DNA from: Albirhodobacter sp042466415
GTDB taxonomy: Bacteria > Pseudomonadota > Alphaproteobacteria > Rhodobacterales > Rhodobacteraceae
Assembly (NCBI RefSeq): GCF_042466415.1
Contig: NZ_JAXHCH010000001.1
Coordinates: forward strand, 1-64,000
Direction of reading: 5' to 3'
DNA: 64,000 bases
Shown here: in pieces, positions 50,822 through 59,743 of the stretch
Layout: each line of letters begins with the position of its first letter
Position numbering within the stretch: the stretch's first letter is position 1
The notes under the pieces: generated by a model
The model's input: the letters and a program-made list of their open reading frames with translations, nothing else
Database searches by the model: none
What the model was told of the DNA's origin: nothing
Position numbers and translations under genes: made by a program

Positions 50822-51736
50822 ATGAGCGATAATCCTACTCCTTCAACCTCGCCCAAACCGACAGACATCGGACCGGAGGCAGACTTCGCCTGGCAGGTTG
50901 AGATTCTGTTCGAGGTGCTCGGGCCGACCCATTCGCCGCGCGAATTGTCCTTTTCGGGGCTTGCGGCGATTTTGGGTGTCAACCCGTCGGGCATCACCCA
51001 GCGTTGCAACGGAAAAACCGTGCTCAAGCCGAGCGAGGCGAGCCGGATTATCGCGGGGTATGGGCTGAACGCGCATCTGCTCGATGCCTCGCTTTTCGAT
51101 CTCACAGATCCGGTGGCATTCCGCGCAGAGCTGAAAAATCAAGGGGTTGGCGTCTATGGCAGTGGCCCGCGTTTGCGTTTGGCACGAGAGCTGGACGCGC
51201 GGCTGGTGCGCAAAGGGCTGACGGTGGAGATGCGCGCGCTCAGAGCCCCCCAGCGCGGGGTGACCTATGGCTCGGATCCGACGCCGCCGATCCTGACGTT
51301 TCATGTCGGGGAACATGTTGAAATCAAAGCCCAAGGGGCGGCGGGGCGGCATGTTGCGCTGCTGCAATCGCGGCGGGTTTTGCCTCATGCGATTGATGTG
51401 CTCTCGCCCACGGCGGTTTTCCCCGAGACGCTGCTGATGGGCGAGCGCGGGGAGCGAGGGCGGATGATCCTGCCGCAGGATAAAACCGAAGATCTGGAGA
51501 TCCGCCGCCCCACGGACCAGCATCGGATCATCGCGGTGGAGGGGCCGGAAGAGCTTGTCCAGCTGTTTGGGGAAGGGGATGCGGAGGCGCTTGTCAAAGA
51601 CGATGACACCCCGCTCGGGCATCGGCCTGTGGCGGTCACGGATATTTCAGCGGCGCGCATCTTGAGCTGGCTGCAGCACAACCCTGACGCTGAGGTGCGA
51701 ACGGCGGACCTTGAGTTTTTGGTTGTGAACCGCTAG
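50822..51736 (+). CDS. HTH protein with DUF4384-like C-terminal domain
   Basis: 304 residues from the ATG at 50822 (MSDNPTPSTSPKPTDIG), with cggaggcac as the ribosome site. An HTH of XRE type is likely (SFSGLAAILGVNPSGITQRC). The C-terminal part (PILTFHVGEHVEIKAQGAAG, VLSPTAVFPETLLMGERG, HRIIAVEGPEELVQLFG) resembles DUF4384, often found beside caspase-like and CHAT proteins. It probably regulates or is processed by the CHAT protein. A separate 117-nt gap precedes it. Confidence 0.7.
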   Translation: MSDNPTPSTSPKPTDIGPEADFAWQVEILFEVLGPTHSPRELSFSGLAAILGVNPSGITQRCNGKTVLKPSEASRIIAGYGLNAHLLDASLFDLTDPVAFRAELKNQGVGVYGSGPRLRLARELDARLVRKGLTVEMRALRAPQRGVTYGSDPTPPILTFHVGEHVEIKAQGAAGRHVALLQSRRVLPHAIDVLSPTAVFPETLLMGERGERGRMILPQDKTEDLEIRRPTDQHRIIAVEGPEELVQLFGEGDAEALVKDDDTPLGHRPVAVTDISAARILSWLQHNPDAEVRTADLEFLVVNR

Positions 51737-51776
51737 CCCGCTCGGTTCGAGGCCCCCTCGATTCGCCTTTGACGAC

Positions 51777-51812
51777 AGCCCGACCCGCGCCCGATTGGCG
51801 CGGGTTTTTTCT
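51777..51812 (+). terminator. Probable rho-independent terminator after the HTH/DUF4384 gene
   Basis: The stem cccgcgcc-cgatt-ggcgcggg (about 51785–51805) is followed by a T run (ttttttc), 48 nt downstream of the HTH gene stop. It probably ends the CHAT–HTH transcript. The following lipoprotein gene at 51927 would then have its own promoter. Confidence 0.7.
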
Positions 51813-51926
51813 GGTCTGAGCACCAAATAATGCGCCCCGCGCAAGACTGCACAAGGCTGCGCAACCCTGCAGTGGGGCGATTCAGCGTTTTGTGAGGCAA
51901 CGGGGTTTGGGCGAGAGGGCTTTGAG

Positions 51927-53720
51927 ATGAAACGGAAATTGTTGATGGCGGTTTCGCTGATCGCGGTTCTGGCGGGATGCAAAAGCGACGAGGAGACCGC
52001 GCGCGAGAGCCTCGGCGCGGCGATCGAGCTGGTGACAGGGTCGCGCTCTGCGCGAAGCCAGACCGCCGCCTATCAGGATTTGATCAAGGCTCAGGAGATG
52101 CTGCAGGCGATCAGCCGCGATCAAGCTGGCACGGAGACGGCGCTGCGGATTGCGGCGGGTGAGCGGATTGGCGAGGTCTCGTTGGCGGAGCTGGGTGCTT
52201 TGATCGAGACGGCGCAGATCGGGATGGAAGTTGAGCAATGTGAGAGCACTCCGACGGCGGCCTGCCTGTTTGCGACGCTGCAGCAAGACGAGATTGCGCG
52301 CGGCGGGGAGGCTGCGCGGGCACGATTTTCTGAAGTGCCGCAGGCGTTTCGGGATTTTCTGACTCTGATTGATGGCGGGGAACAGGCGACCGCCGCGCTC
52401 AATGGGCACCCGCGCGACCTGTCGGACCCCGACCTGTTCGAGCTGCTGATGCGCTTGATGAACCAAGGGCATGAGGCGACCGCTAAGGCATGGTTGGCGG
52501 CGACGGCGCCGAAGGCGGGGGCTGAGATCGTCGATTGGCCGAGCTTCCTTCATCTTGCCGCAGAGAATCATTCGGGGCGCAATCTGATTCAGACCCCGGT
52601 CACCTGGGCGATGGCGGCACGGCTGGCCAAAGCAGATGGCGCGGCAGCGGAGTATCTGGTCACGCAGATCGGCGGGCTGGAGGCGATCAAAATCGCGATG
52701 GGAAAAGATCCGCTGAAAACCCTTGCGCGGTGGCGTGAGGCGGGATGGGCCAGGAAGGGCTCGGATGCAGAAGGGCTCGCGGCGGTGGTGCTCTGGGAGG
52801 CGGGCGAGAAGGAGGCCGCGCGCGCGATTTTTGCCCATCCGGACATGTCATCGAATGATTTTGTGATCGACAGCCTGCCGAAATTGACCAGCGTTGACGG
52901 ACGCAAGGATCTGCTCATCGCGGCGCTGGGGCAGGCCAAAGCGCCCGGTGATATCAGCCGGATTGCGATGGCGGTGATCGGTCTGGGCGATGCCGAGGCG
53001 GCAAAGCCTGCGATCACGGTTTTGTCCGAAGACTCCCGCCTGCGGGAGGGGCTGGCACGGTTTGCACAGAGCGCTGGTGTCGATCTGGGGCGCGCAAATT
53101 CCACGGCGCTCAAAGACGCGTTGCTCGCAATGCCCGAGGCGCAGTTTGACGCGGCCGCCCGAGATGCCCTGAATGACGGTTGGCATGTCGGGCGTCTCTT
53201 GGAGGGCGAGAACGAGGCATTCCAGACCTATCTGGGCGGGCTTTCCTCGGAGAGGGGGCTGCGCCTGATGCACGCGGCGATGTGGGAGATGCTGCTGGCG
53301 AAACAAGCCGATGCGGCCACCACGCTGTTCAATGCGGTGGTCGATCAGGATATTGATCGGAGCACGGTGGACAAGAATGGTCAGCTCGTCGAGATCGCTT
53401 TGCTCGCTGGAAAGTTTGATCTCGCCGCGCGTGGCCTCAACGGATTTCGCGGTTTCAACATGAATTTCCCGCGCGCAATGCGGCTTCGGTTGAGCATGGC
53501 GGGGGCGCCGCAGGATGAGGAGGATCTGTTCCGCGTCCTCGATATGCTCGACGAAAACAGTCTGGCGGGGGCCGTAGCGGACCTCGCCGCCACCGATCGC
53601 CACACTGGCGCAGGCTTCCCCCAGATCGCGGCGCGCTATGCGCTTGCGTTGGAGCGCGATCTCCGAATTCGCGCCTTGCAGGGCCTGTTGCAGACCTGGC
53701 CCGGAAAATCGGCCTCGTAG
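51927..53720 (+). CDS. Large lipoprotein with helical repeats
   Basis: 597 residues with a lipoprotein signal (MKRKLLMAVSLIAVLAGCKS; lipobox LAGC). The mature part is helical throughout with HEAT- or TPR-like repetition, e.g. LIETAQIGMEVEQ, LTSVDGRKDLLIAALGQAKA and RIAMAVIGLGDAEAAKPAIT. It should be anchored in a membrane facing the periplasm. No enzyme motif is visible. The family is not recognised; its place next to the CHAT genes suggests a role in sensing or scaffolding. Confidence 0.75.
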   Translation: MKRKLLMAVSLIAVLAGCKSDEETARESLGAAIELVTGSRSARSQTAAYQDLIKAQEMLQAISRDQAGTETALRIAAGERIGEVSLAELGALIETAQIGMEVEQCESTPTAACLFATLQQDEIARGGEAARARFSEVPQAFRDFLTLIDGGEQATAALNGHPRDLSDPDLFELLMRLMNQGHEATAKAWLAATAPKAGAEIVDWPSFLHLAAENHSGRNLIQTPVTWAMAARLAKADGAAAEYLVTQIGGLEAIKIAMGKDPLKTLARWREAGWARKGSDAEGLAAVVLWEAGEKEAARAIFAHPDMSSNDFVIDSLPKLTSVDGRKDLLIAALGQAKAPGDISRIAMAVIGLGDAEAAKPAITVLSEDSRLREGLARFAQSAGVDLGRANSTALKDALLAMPEAQFDAAARDALNDGWHVGRLLEGENEAFQTYLGGLSSERGLRLMHAAMWEMLLAKQADAATTLFNAVVDQDIDRSTVDKNGQLVEIALLAGKFDLAARGLNGFRGFNMNFPRAMRLRLSMAGAPQDEEDLFRVLDMLDENSLAGAVADLAATDRHTGAGFPQIAARYALALERDLRIRALQGLLQTWPGKSAS

Positions 53721-53765
53721 CATTCCTTCTTCTAAACGCCACTTCCCTTTTGAAAGGACTTCCAA

Positions 53766-54137
53766 ATGACGAATATGACTTTTGCTGGCCCCAGCGACTT
53801 CACCCCCGCCAAAATTGTCTACGGGCTCTTTGTCTTGGGTGCCGTGCTGCCCGTGCTCGCGCCCGTAGCGGGCGTGATCTACGCCTATATTACCCGCGGC
53901 AAGGCCGCGGATCTGGACACCCATTTGGATTTCCAGATCCGCACCTTCTGGATTGGTTTCCTGTTGGCCGGACTTGCCCTGATTGCTTCGATCACCATGG
54001 TCGGCATCGTGATCGCCGTGCCGCTTTGGGTGTTTACCGCGGTCTGGCTGCTGGTGCGGTTGATCTCGGGCATCGTGCTCGTGATGCGCGACACGCCGAT
54101 CTCCAGCACCGGCGCAATGGGGTTTGTTGCGCGCTAA
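53766..54137 (+). CDS. DUF4870-like integral membrane protein
   Basis: 123 residues with about three membrane helices: IVYGLFVLGAVLPVLAPVAG, IGFLLAGLALIASITMVG and PLWVFTAVWLLVRLISGIV. There is a DLDTHLDFQIRTFWIGF stretch between helices 1 and 2, as in DUF4870 proteins. Function unknown. It follows the lipoprotein gene by 45 nt and has an aaagga ribosome site. Confidence 0.75.
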   Translation: MTNMTFAGPSDFTPAKIVYGLFVLGAVLPVLAPVAGVIYAYITRGKAADLDTHLDFQIRTFWIGFLLAGLALIASITMVGIVIAVPLWVFTAVWLLVRLISGIVLVMRDTPISSTGAMGFVAR

Positions 54138-54166
54138 TCACTTCCCCCGCCAGCCTGCCTGGCGGG
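54138..54166 (+). terminator. Probable terminator after the DUF4870-like gene
   Basis: The stem cccccgccag-cctgc-ctggcggggg (about 54144–54169) forms a strong hairpin right after the gene stop. Only a short T stretch (attt) follows, so termination is likely but not certain. Confidence 0.55.
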
Positions 54167-54288
54167 GGGATTTGAGTCAGTGCTCGTGATGGCGGGCAGT
54201 GAAACGACAGCGTCGTAAAAAATGCGGTTGATGTGGAGCAAAATATACCGGAGGATACTCGCGGTATTGTGAATAATGGTGATGATAA

Positions 54289-54876
54289 ATGATTTTCTTT
54301 GGCAAAAGTCCGCTCTTGTCTGTCCTCGCCGTTGCTATGGCCTTATCGGGGTGCGTCGAGGATGTTGGGCAAACACCGTCGGGTCTCAATGGCAGGTCTG
54401 GCGCGAAGGCATCGTCCCAAAGCACCGCTATGCAGAAAGCGATCGGTGGATGTATCGTATCGGTAGCTGGCGGCATGCTGATCGGCAAGCTCATCGACAA
54501 CAAACGCGGAGCGGTTGCGGGGGGCCTGATTGGGGGGGCTGGGTGTTTGGCGCTTATCGAGGTTGCCAACAAGAAAGACCGCGCGCGCATTGCCGAGGAA
54601 GAAGCCCAAGCCGTTCGCGCCAATGCAACCCGAACACGGACGATCAAAACTCAATCGGGCAAAACGGCAAAAGTCAAAACGGTCGTGCGCGCAGCTCCTA
54701 AACCGAAAGCAACGCCCGCTACCCCGTCGTTTGAGCCTGCGGCCCGCGCAACGGCTGCAAATGTGACGGCGTGTCGTACGGTTCAACAAACGATTTCCGT
54801 TGGCGGCAACTCTTCGCAAGCGCCCGCACAGGTTTGGTGCCGCGTGGAGGGAGGGGATTGGCAGCCATGGAGCTGA
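54289..54876 (+). CDS. Lipoprotein with glycine zipper and WCR–GGDWQP motif
   Basis: 195 residues. Lipoprotein signal (LLSVLAVAMALSGC), then a glycine-zipper-like segment (GGMLIGKLIDNKRGAVAGGL, IGGAGCLALI). The charged middle is basic (KTQSGKTAKVKTVVRAAPK). The end ACRTVQQTISVGGN ... QVWCRVEGGDWQP is shared with the next small lipoprotein (55112). Glycine zipper lipoproteins usually insert in the outer membrane. Function unknown. Confidence 0.72.
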   Translation: MIFFGKSPLLSVLAVAMALSGCVEDVGQTPSGLNGRSGAKASSQSTAMQKAIGGCIVSVAGGMLIGKLIDNKRGAVAGGLIGGAGCLALIEVANKKDRARIAEEEAQAVRANATRTRTIKTQSGKTAKVKTVVRAAPKPKATPATPSFEPAARATAANVTACRTVQQTISVGGNSSQAPAQVWCRVEGGDWQPWS

Positions 54877-55111
54877 AATCGCATTAGAGGGCGGCAGTAA
54901 CTCGACGCGATATCGGGATCGGGCCGTTTTTCAAAAGCGATGCTTTGAAGCGCAGCTGTGTGCAGAACTGAGCACGTGTCTCAAACAGTCAGGCTAAGGA
55001 TTGGCGATTGTGTCCGATGTCTATGCCCCCATTGTAAGCGCTGAGAATTTTGTGGTCTCGACTCGATTGTGAAGGTCCAGGATCGATTATTATGTTGAGG
55101 TGAGTAAACGA

Positions 55112-55324
55112 ATGTTCCGAAAACTTCGAATGACCCTTTTGGTTTTGATCAGCACAGCTTTGACTTTCATAGTGTCAGGCTGTGGCTTGGTTGGGAAGCA
55201 AACGCACGCGCTTTCTGAGTGTCGTGTTGTCAATCAAATTGCCCCTGAAAATGGCGCCCCCTCTAAAACACCTGAGCAAATTTGGTGCCGCACCGCTGGT
55301 GGTGATTGGCAGCCCAAAAAATAG
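55112..55324 (+). CDS. Small lipoprotein with WCR–GGDWQP motif
   Basis: 70 residues from the ATG at 55112 (a GTG at 55100 also fits). Signal with lipobox (LLVLISTALTFIVSGC), then ECRVVNQIAPENGAPSKTPE, QIWCRTAGGDWQPKK. The C-terminal ~35 residues match the end of the previous lipoprotein: C-R-x-V-x-Q, P-x-Q-x-WCR, GGDWQP. The two therefore share a small two-Cys domain. The stop is 19 nt before the next gene start. Confidence 0.7.
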   Translation: MFRKLRMTLLVLISTALTFIVSGCGLVGKQTHALSECRVVNQIAPENGAPSKTPEQIWCRTAGGDWQPKK

Positions 55325-55343
55325 AGAAGAAAGGGTCACACCA

Positions 55344-56618
55344 ATGACAATAGCGACATATTGTTCACTCGATTTTTCGCGCAATGGCGCAATTTCGAAG
55401 GAATTGAATGACTCGGCTGCGACCGAGGCGAGTAGTGAAACGATCGTCCTTTCTGATCATTTGGGCGCCCGTCCGGCGAATTTGACGCCGGAAATGGCGA
55501 ACTGGTTTGATTCCTACGTTCGGCAAGAAAGAACCGGTGCGCTGGACGAGGTTGAGCGTCAGTTGGCGCAGGTTGACAGCAAGGCGCATGGCGGCGGCGT
55601 TTTTCTGGAGCGCGAACTCTGGAAGGCGCGGCAGGCCGAGCTGAGCGAAAAACGGGATGCGGAGCGCGCTGAACGCGAGGCGCGTCAGAGGGATTATGAG
55701 GCTCTTGAGGCGCAGCGTGCTGAAGTTGAAAAGCTGAGTATCCGTTATGAACAAAAGAGGAACCGCTACAACCGTGAGCCTGTGATACCAAACAAGATCT
55801 TATATTTCCTTGCACTCATAGTGCTTGGCATCACCGATATGGCATTGAATTGGGAGCACGTTTACGATGCAAAGATCGGAAGCCCGATTAAATCGTTCGG
55901 AATATCCTTCGGAATAGCGGTTGGGATCGCTGTATCAGGGCATTTAATCGGCACTACATTGAGACAAGCCAAAGCGCGTTTCAATAGAGCAAATGATGAC
56001 CTCGATATCTGGGCCGGTTGGCAGATGTTTAGCTTGGCGGGGGTGCTTGTATCAACCGCACTTGCTGCTGTCTTTTGGATCCGCGCGGAGTATTTTTCGA
56101 TTGCACGTGAAGAGATCATACTGCTGGGGGGCGAATTGCCAAGCTTCTACGGAACGATTGTTGGCTCGATGTTGACCAACGCCATCGTTTGGGTTGTAGG
56201 CGCTGCGCTGGCCTTTCTTATGCATGACGCTGATCCGGGCTTTCCCGAGGCCAAGATCAAACTTACCGCCGCCGAAGAAAAACTCGGATCCCTCCATCGC
56301 ATGCTGAACAAGCATCTGAACCGTCGTTTCGAGCAGGCGGCTGCCAAGCTCAAAGAAGCGGTCACCGCCGCTCAGGGCCGGGAAGCCTCGCTTGCGCAGG
56401 TTGCGGCTCAGAATGAGGCGCGCCGGATGATCGAGCGGATCAAGGCGCAAGATGCACACGTTCTTGCCGCACTGGCGAGATACCGCAGCACGCTTGTTGG
56501 GAAGACATCGCCTGAAAGTCATGTATTCATTCAGCCGTCTCTGCTTGCGAGTGAGCCAAGAAAACAACTTACGCCTGCAGAGTATAACGCAATTGGTTTG
56601 GAGCTGCCCTATGCGTAA
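55344..56618 (+). CDS. Membrane protein with cytoplasmic coiled coils
   Basis: 424 residues from the ATG at 55344 (MTIATYCSLDFSRNG), with agaagaaagg upstream; a longer frame from 55182 overlaps the lipoprotein and is not supported. A charged coiled coil (about 85–140: LSEKRDAERAEREARQRDYE) is followed by four membrane helices (FLALIVLGITDMAL, GIAVGIAVSGHLIGT, SLAGVLVSTALAAVF, LTNAIVWVVGAALAF) and a second coiled coil (about 300–380). Family not recognised. The next gene overlaps its end by 8 nt. Confidence 0.75.
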   Translation: MTIATYCSLDFSRNGAISKELNDSAATEASSETIVLSDHLGARPANLTPEMANWFDSYVRQERTGALDEVERQLAQVDSKAHGGGVFLERELWKARQAELSEKRDAERAEREARQRDYEALEAQRAEVEKLSIRYEQKRNRYNREPVIPNKILYFLALIVLGITDMALNWEHVYDAKIGSPIKSFGISFGIAVGIAVSGHLIGTTLRQAKARFNRANDDLDIWAGWQMFSLAGVLVSTALAAVFWIRAEYFSIAREEIILLGGELPSFYGTIVGSMLTNAIVWVVGAALAFLMHDADPGFPEAKIKLTAAEEKLGSLHRMLNKHLNRRFEQAAAKLKEAVTAAQGREASLAQVAAQNEARRMIERIKAQDAHVLAALARYRSTLVGKTSPESHVFIQPSLLASEPRKQLTPAEYNAIGLELPYA

Positions 56619-57870
56619 AACATCACTTTTTTTGGTAGGGCTGGTTGCGGGTTTTTTGGCGAGTGCCCCCGCCTTTGCCGACGTGACACGCAACATGACG
56701 GCCTGTCTGCAAGATGGGCCTTACAAACCTAAGCGTCAAACCGTCGTGCTGGTCGATGGGGCGATCATTGAGGATTCCGACACGAAAGGTGCCCTACCAT
56801 TTTGGCGCACTGAGTTAGCCCGTTTCGTGAATGCCCAAGCAAGCGAAGCCGCAGTGCTGATGGCCCCCCACGAGCAGGTGTCGCTCGGGATGTTGAAACC
56901 CGATGGTAGCGGCGTGAATATCTTTTTTGAAGGTTGCCTGCCCTTGCTGGCCCCAAAAGAGATCGAAGAGCTGCGTAACACTGAAACCAAGCTGGATTGG
57001 TTTCTTGGCAATGGCTGGGAGGATCGGAACTCTGAAATCGCGGAAGATTTTGCGAAATCGACCGCAATCAGCGCAGTCGTTGCCGCACGCGCGCTCGCAG
57101 CTGTTGCGCCCATGGAGAGCATTCGCTTTGCGGAGAGTCCTCTTTTGGCTTCATTGCGGAATTTCGCTGGCGTCGATCTGAACGCCGGAATTCCGCGGTT
57201 GGTGTTAATTACGGACATCTCTAAATACGGCATGCCGGATGGCACAACCGAGGCACTCGTCACGGCAGGCCATATCGACGGGGCCAAGACCGGTTTGCAT
57301 TTGGGCTATTCCGAACTGCACCTCCTATCTAAAGGATCACCCACTAGCAAAGGCGCCTTTGATTACGCCAGCGCCCTTTTCCTTGCAAGTGAAGCGCGGC
57401 TCAAGACCTTGGCAACGGCGGGAGGGGCGCTGACCAATGTTGGCGCGCCCGTGGACGTTCGAGTGTTTCAAGGTTCTATTGTTATGCAATCAAACCCTGA
57501 AATAGTCCTACCGATCCGAATGCGCGTAGCGTGGGACCTGAACAATACACTCGTCAATTCTTGGATGGAAGAAACGCAGGGGAAAATTCGGTATACTCCG
57601 TTCAGCGGCAGTTTGTCCTGCACTGCTGATAAACAATGCGAGTTTATCGGCGATGGCCTCTTCGCTCAGGTTTGGGCTAAAAAAAATGGTGATGAACCTG
57701 AATGCCTGAACTTGAATGAACGGTTGCCTTTTGGTGGATTTCGAAACCTGACTTTCAAGATTGACGAAGACACGATGAAGGGTTCTGTCGCAGATCAGAC
57801 CTGTTTCTTCGATGGGATGGATAAGGGGCTTCCATTCGAGATGCGGGAGGTCGTCGATGGGCGTATGTAA
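56611..57870 (+). CDS. Exported protein of unknown function
   Basis: About 419 residues from the ATG at 56611, which overlaps the upstream stop. Signal peptide MRKTSLFLVGLVAGFLASAP, cleaved near AFADV. The first 200 mature residues resemble a von Willebrand/caspase-type alpha/beta fold (TVVLVDGAIIEDSD, RLVLITDISKYGMPDG), but I cannot assign a family. Several Cys (ACLQDG, EGCLPL, LSCTADKQCEF, PECLNL, TCFFDG) suit the periplasm. It overlaps the OmpA-like gene by 14 nt. Confidence 0.72.
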   Translation: MRKTSLFLVGLVAGFLASAPAFADVTRNMTACLQDGPYKPKRQTVVLVDGAIIEDSDTKGALPFWRTELARFVNAQASEAAVLMAPHEQVSLGMLKPDGSGVNIFFEGCLPLLAPKEIEELRNTETKLDWFLGNGWEDRNSEIAEDFAKSTAISAVVAARALAAVAPMESIRFAESPLLASLRNFAGVDLNAGIPRLVLITDISKYGMPDGTTEALVTAGHIDGAKTGLHLGYSELHLLSKGSPTSKGAFDYASALFLASEARLKTLATAGGALTNVGAPVDVRVFQGSIVMQSNPEIVLPIRMRVAWDLNNTLVNSWMEETQGKIRYTPFSGSLSCTADKQCEFIGDGLFAQVWAKKNGDEPECLNLNERLPFGGFRNLTFKIDEDTMKGSVADQTCFFDGMDKGLPFEMREVVDGRM

Positions 57871-58783
57871 AACGGTTTACATTATACCTTTAATTCTCTC
57901 AGGTACGTTTCTTTTTTCACCCAACATGGCGGTGGCGGATGACTGTGTAAGGCCTCCAGGTTTTCCCGAAACGCTGCCTTGCCCATCCCAGCCTTACGAG
58001 ATGGTTCTGCAGGAGCACGAGGACAGAATTAACCGCTTAAAACGCCTTTCTGCAGATTACGCGCAGTTCGAATTTTCGACGACGATGCTCAAGCCAGACG
58101 AGCATGGCCTCGCGGGTTTTCCTGTAGAAATCCCTGTATTGCGGGTCGTCGCAAATGCCGATGTATTTTTTGACACAGATAAAGATGAGATCAGGCCAGA
58201 AGCTATTCCAATTATCTACATTATTGCCGAGAGCTTGAAGCGTGAACCTCCAGATGTATCTCTTTTTGTGGCGGGGCATACCGATAGCAACGCGAGTGAA
58301 GAGTATAACCTTGATCTCGGAACCCGTCGTGCTCAGGCGGTCGCTGCTGCACTTGTGCGCAGAGGAGTATATCAGGCGTCAGTCTATAGCGTATCCTTCG
58401 GCGAATATGCTGCCATATCTAACAATGAAACTGCAGAGGGGCGCGCACGAAACCGCCGCGTGGAATTCCTATTCTCGGCGAAAAGTGAGGCTATTGTTGA
58501 GGTTCTCGAGCGTCAGCAAATTCAACTCTGTTCAGATACGAACGATGAATCTCCGGGAAATTGTAGGAAAAAAATTGCCTTCGCTCCAAGCCGTATCGAA
58601 TTGGCTCATGGACAGAGCGAAGCCGTTTTGCAAGCCGAAAACCTGCGTCAGTCGATCCTTATCGAGCAGAGCAGTGACCCGGTTAATATTAGAAAGGAGC
58701 AGAAAAAACTCGAGATTGAAGCAGATAGACGCAAAATTGTCATTTTAGATACGAAGATTAGAATTCATCTTGGGAGCGAATAA
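57857..58783 (+). CDS. OmpA-family protein with peptidoglycan-binding domain
   Basis: 308 residues from the ATG at 57857. Signal peptide (YIIPLILSGTFLFSPNMAVA) followed by an OmpA C-like domain: NADVFFDTDKDEIRPEAI, SLFVAGHTDSNASEEYNLDL, GTRRAQAVAAALVRRG and EGRARNRRVEFLF. This domain binds diaminopimelate in peptidoglycan. A charged coiled-coil-like tail (RKEQKKLEIEADRRKIV) follows. Its end overlaps the frame of the next gene. Confidence 0.87.
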   Translation: MGVCKTVYIIPLILSGTFLFSPNMAVADDCVRPPGFPETLPCPSQPYEMVLQEHEDRINRLKRLSADYAQFEFSTTMLKPDEHGLAGFPVEIPVLRVVANADVFFDTDKDEIRPEAIPIIYIIAESLKREPPDVSLFVAGHTDSNASEEYNLDLGTRRAQAVAAALVRRGVYQASVYSVSFGEYAAISNNETAEGRARNRRVEFLFSAKSEAIVEVLERQQIQLCSDTNDESPGNCRKKIAFAPSRIELAHGQSEAVLQAENLRQSILIEQSSDPVNIRKEQKKLEIEADRRKIVILDTKIRIHLGSE

Positions 58784-58787
58784 CGCT

Positions 58788-59585
58788 TTGAAGAATGCTA
58801 TAATATTGAGCGTGCTTACTGGCTTCGCTAGGATTGATGCTGCGTGCTCACAGAACGTGGAAAATCAATATGCCGAGCATTATGATATCTGGATTTCTCG
58901 TTGTGAAGAAGTGTTTCCGGATGTTTTATCTGATCCGGGAACGGAAGGCGGAGTTTATGTCGAAAGTTTTATGGGTGAAAATCTAGCTTGTCTTTTCGGA
59001 ACGCTCTCAGCTCAAGGTCTTGATATTTCACCTTTGAAAGCGCGATTGGCAAATGTGGATGTCGTAGTCACGATGTCCACTGGTGGGCCCGTCAGGCGAT
59101 GGCTGACGCTTGGAAAAATAATGGCGACAGCAAAACCTATCTTGATCGTTGATCGCATATGTGCATCAAGTTGCGCGAACTATATTTCCCCAATTGCTCG
59201 AGAAATTCTTTCTGTTGATGGAAGCCTCTTGGTCTGGCATGGAGGGCCGAGTGAAATTCTCGCAGATTCTAGTGAAGAAACCGATATCAAGCTGTTGGCT
59301 GAAATAGAAAATTTCGTCAAAGAAACGGGTATTTCCGAGAAAATTTTTTCATTTTCGATTGAGGTTGCGCAAGAAAATACACTAGATGAGATTCAAAAGA
59401 TCTCCAATTATAGTATATCGAAAATTGATGGGTATGCGATTTCTCCTAAAAAATTGGCGCGCTGCTTTGGGTATGTGAATGTAAATCGGCTTTGGCACCC
59501 GGGTGGAAACGCCGAAGTATACTTTGCGGGAGTGTCAATGAACAAGGGGCTGACATTTCTGGAGAGCCCTCGCGAAAATTGTTAG
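58788..59585 (+). CDS. Exported ClpP/crotonase-fold protease-like protein
   Basis: About 265 residues from the TTG at 58788, giving a signal peptide MKNAIILSVLTGFARIDA; the frame also allows TTG 58770. The core reads VDVVVTMSTGGPVRRW, then KPILIVDRICASSCANYISP and LLVWHGGPSE. This matches ClpP/SppA-type proteins: an oxyanion-hole GG after a beta strand and a Ser in the SSCA motif. Catalytic residues beyond the Ser are not certain. The region is AT-rich against the rest of the window. No partner ATPase is seen nearby. Confidence 0.65.
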   Translation: MKNAIILSVLTGFARIDAACSQNVENQYAEHYDIWISRCEEVFPDVLSDPGTEGGVYVESFMGENLACLFGTLSAQGLDISPLKARLANVDVVVTMSTGGPVRRWLTLGKIMATAKPILIVDRICASSCANYISPIAREILSVDGSLLVWHGGPSEILADSSEETDIKLLAEIENFVKETGISEKIFSFSIEVAQENTLDEIQKISNYSISKIDGYAISPKKLARCFGYVNVNRLWHPGGNAEVYFAGVSMNKGLTFLESPRENC

Positions 59586-59743
59586 TGACATTTCTCGACC
59601 GCCTAGGCTCCAGACCGATTGATTTCTGGCCGTTGGCGTGATTCAGGCTCCGCAAGGAGACCTGATCTATGAGCAACCTTTGCTGGCTGAGCGACGTCCA
59701 GATGGAGCGTCTGAAGCCGTTCTTTCCGAAGAGTATCCGAAGG

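Noticed and set aside
55344..58783. A Zorya-type ZorAB motor (membrane protein plus OmpA-like protein)
   Set aside because: The membrane protein has no MotA-like signature that I can see and the OmpA-like protein has a cleavable signal peptide rather than a retained helix. No ZorC/D/E genes are present.
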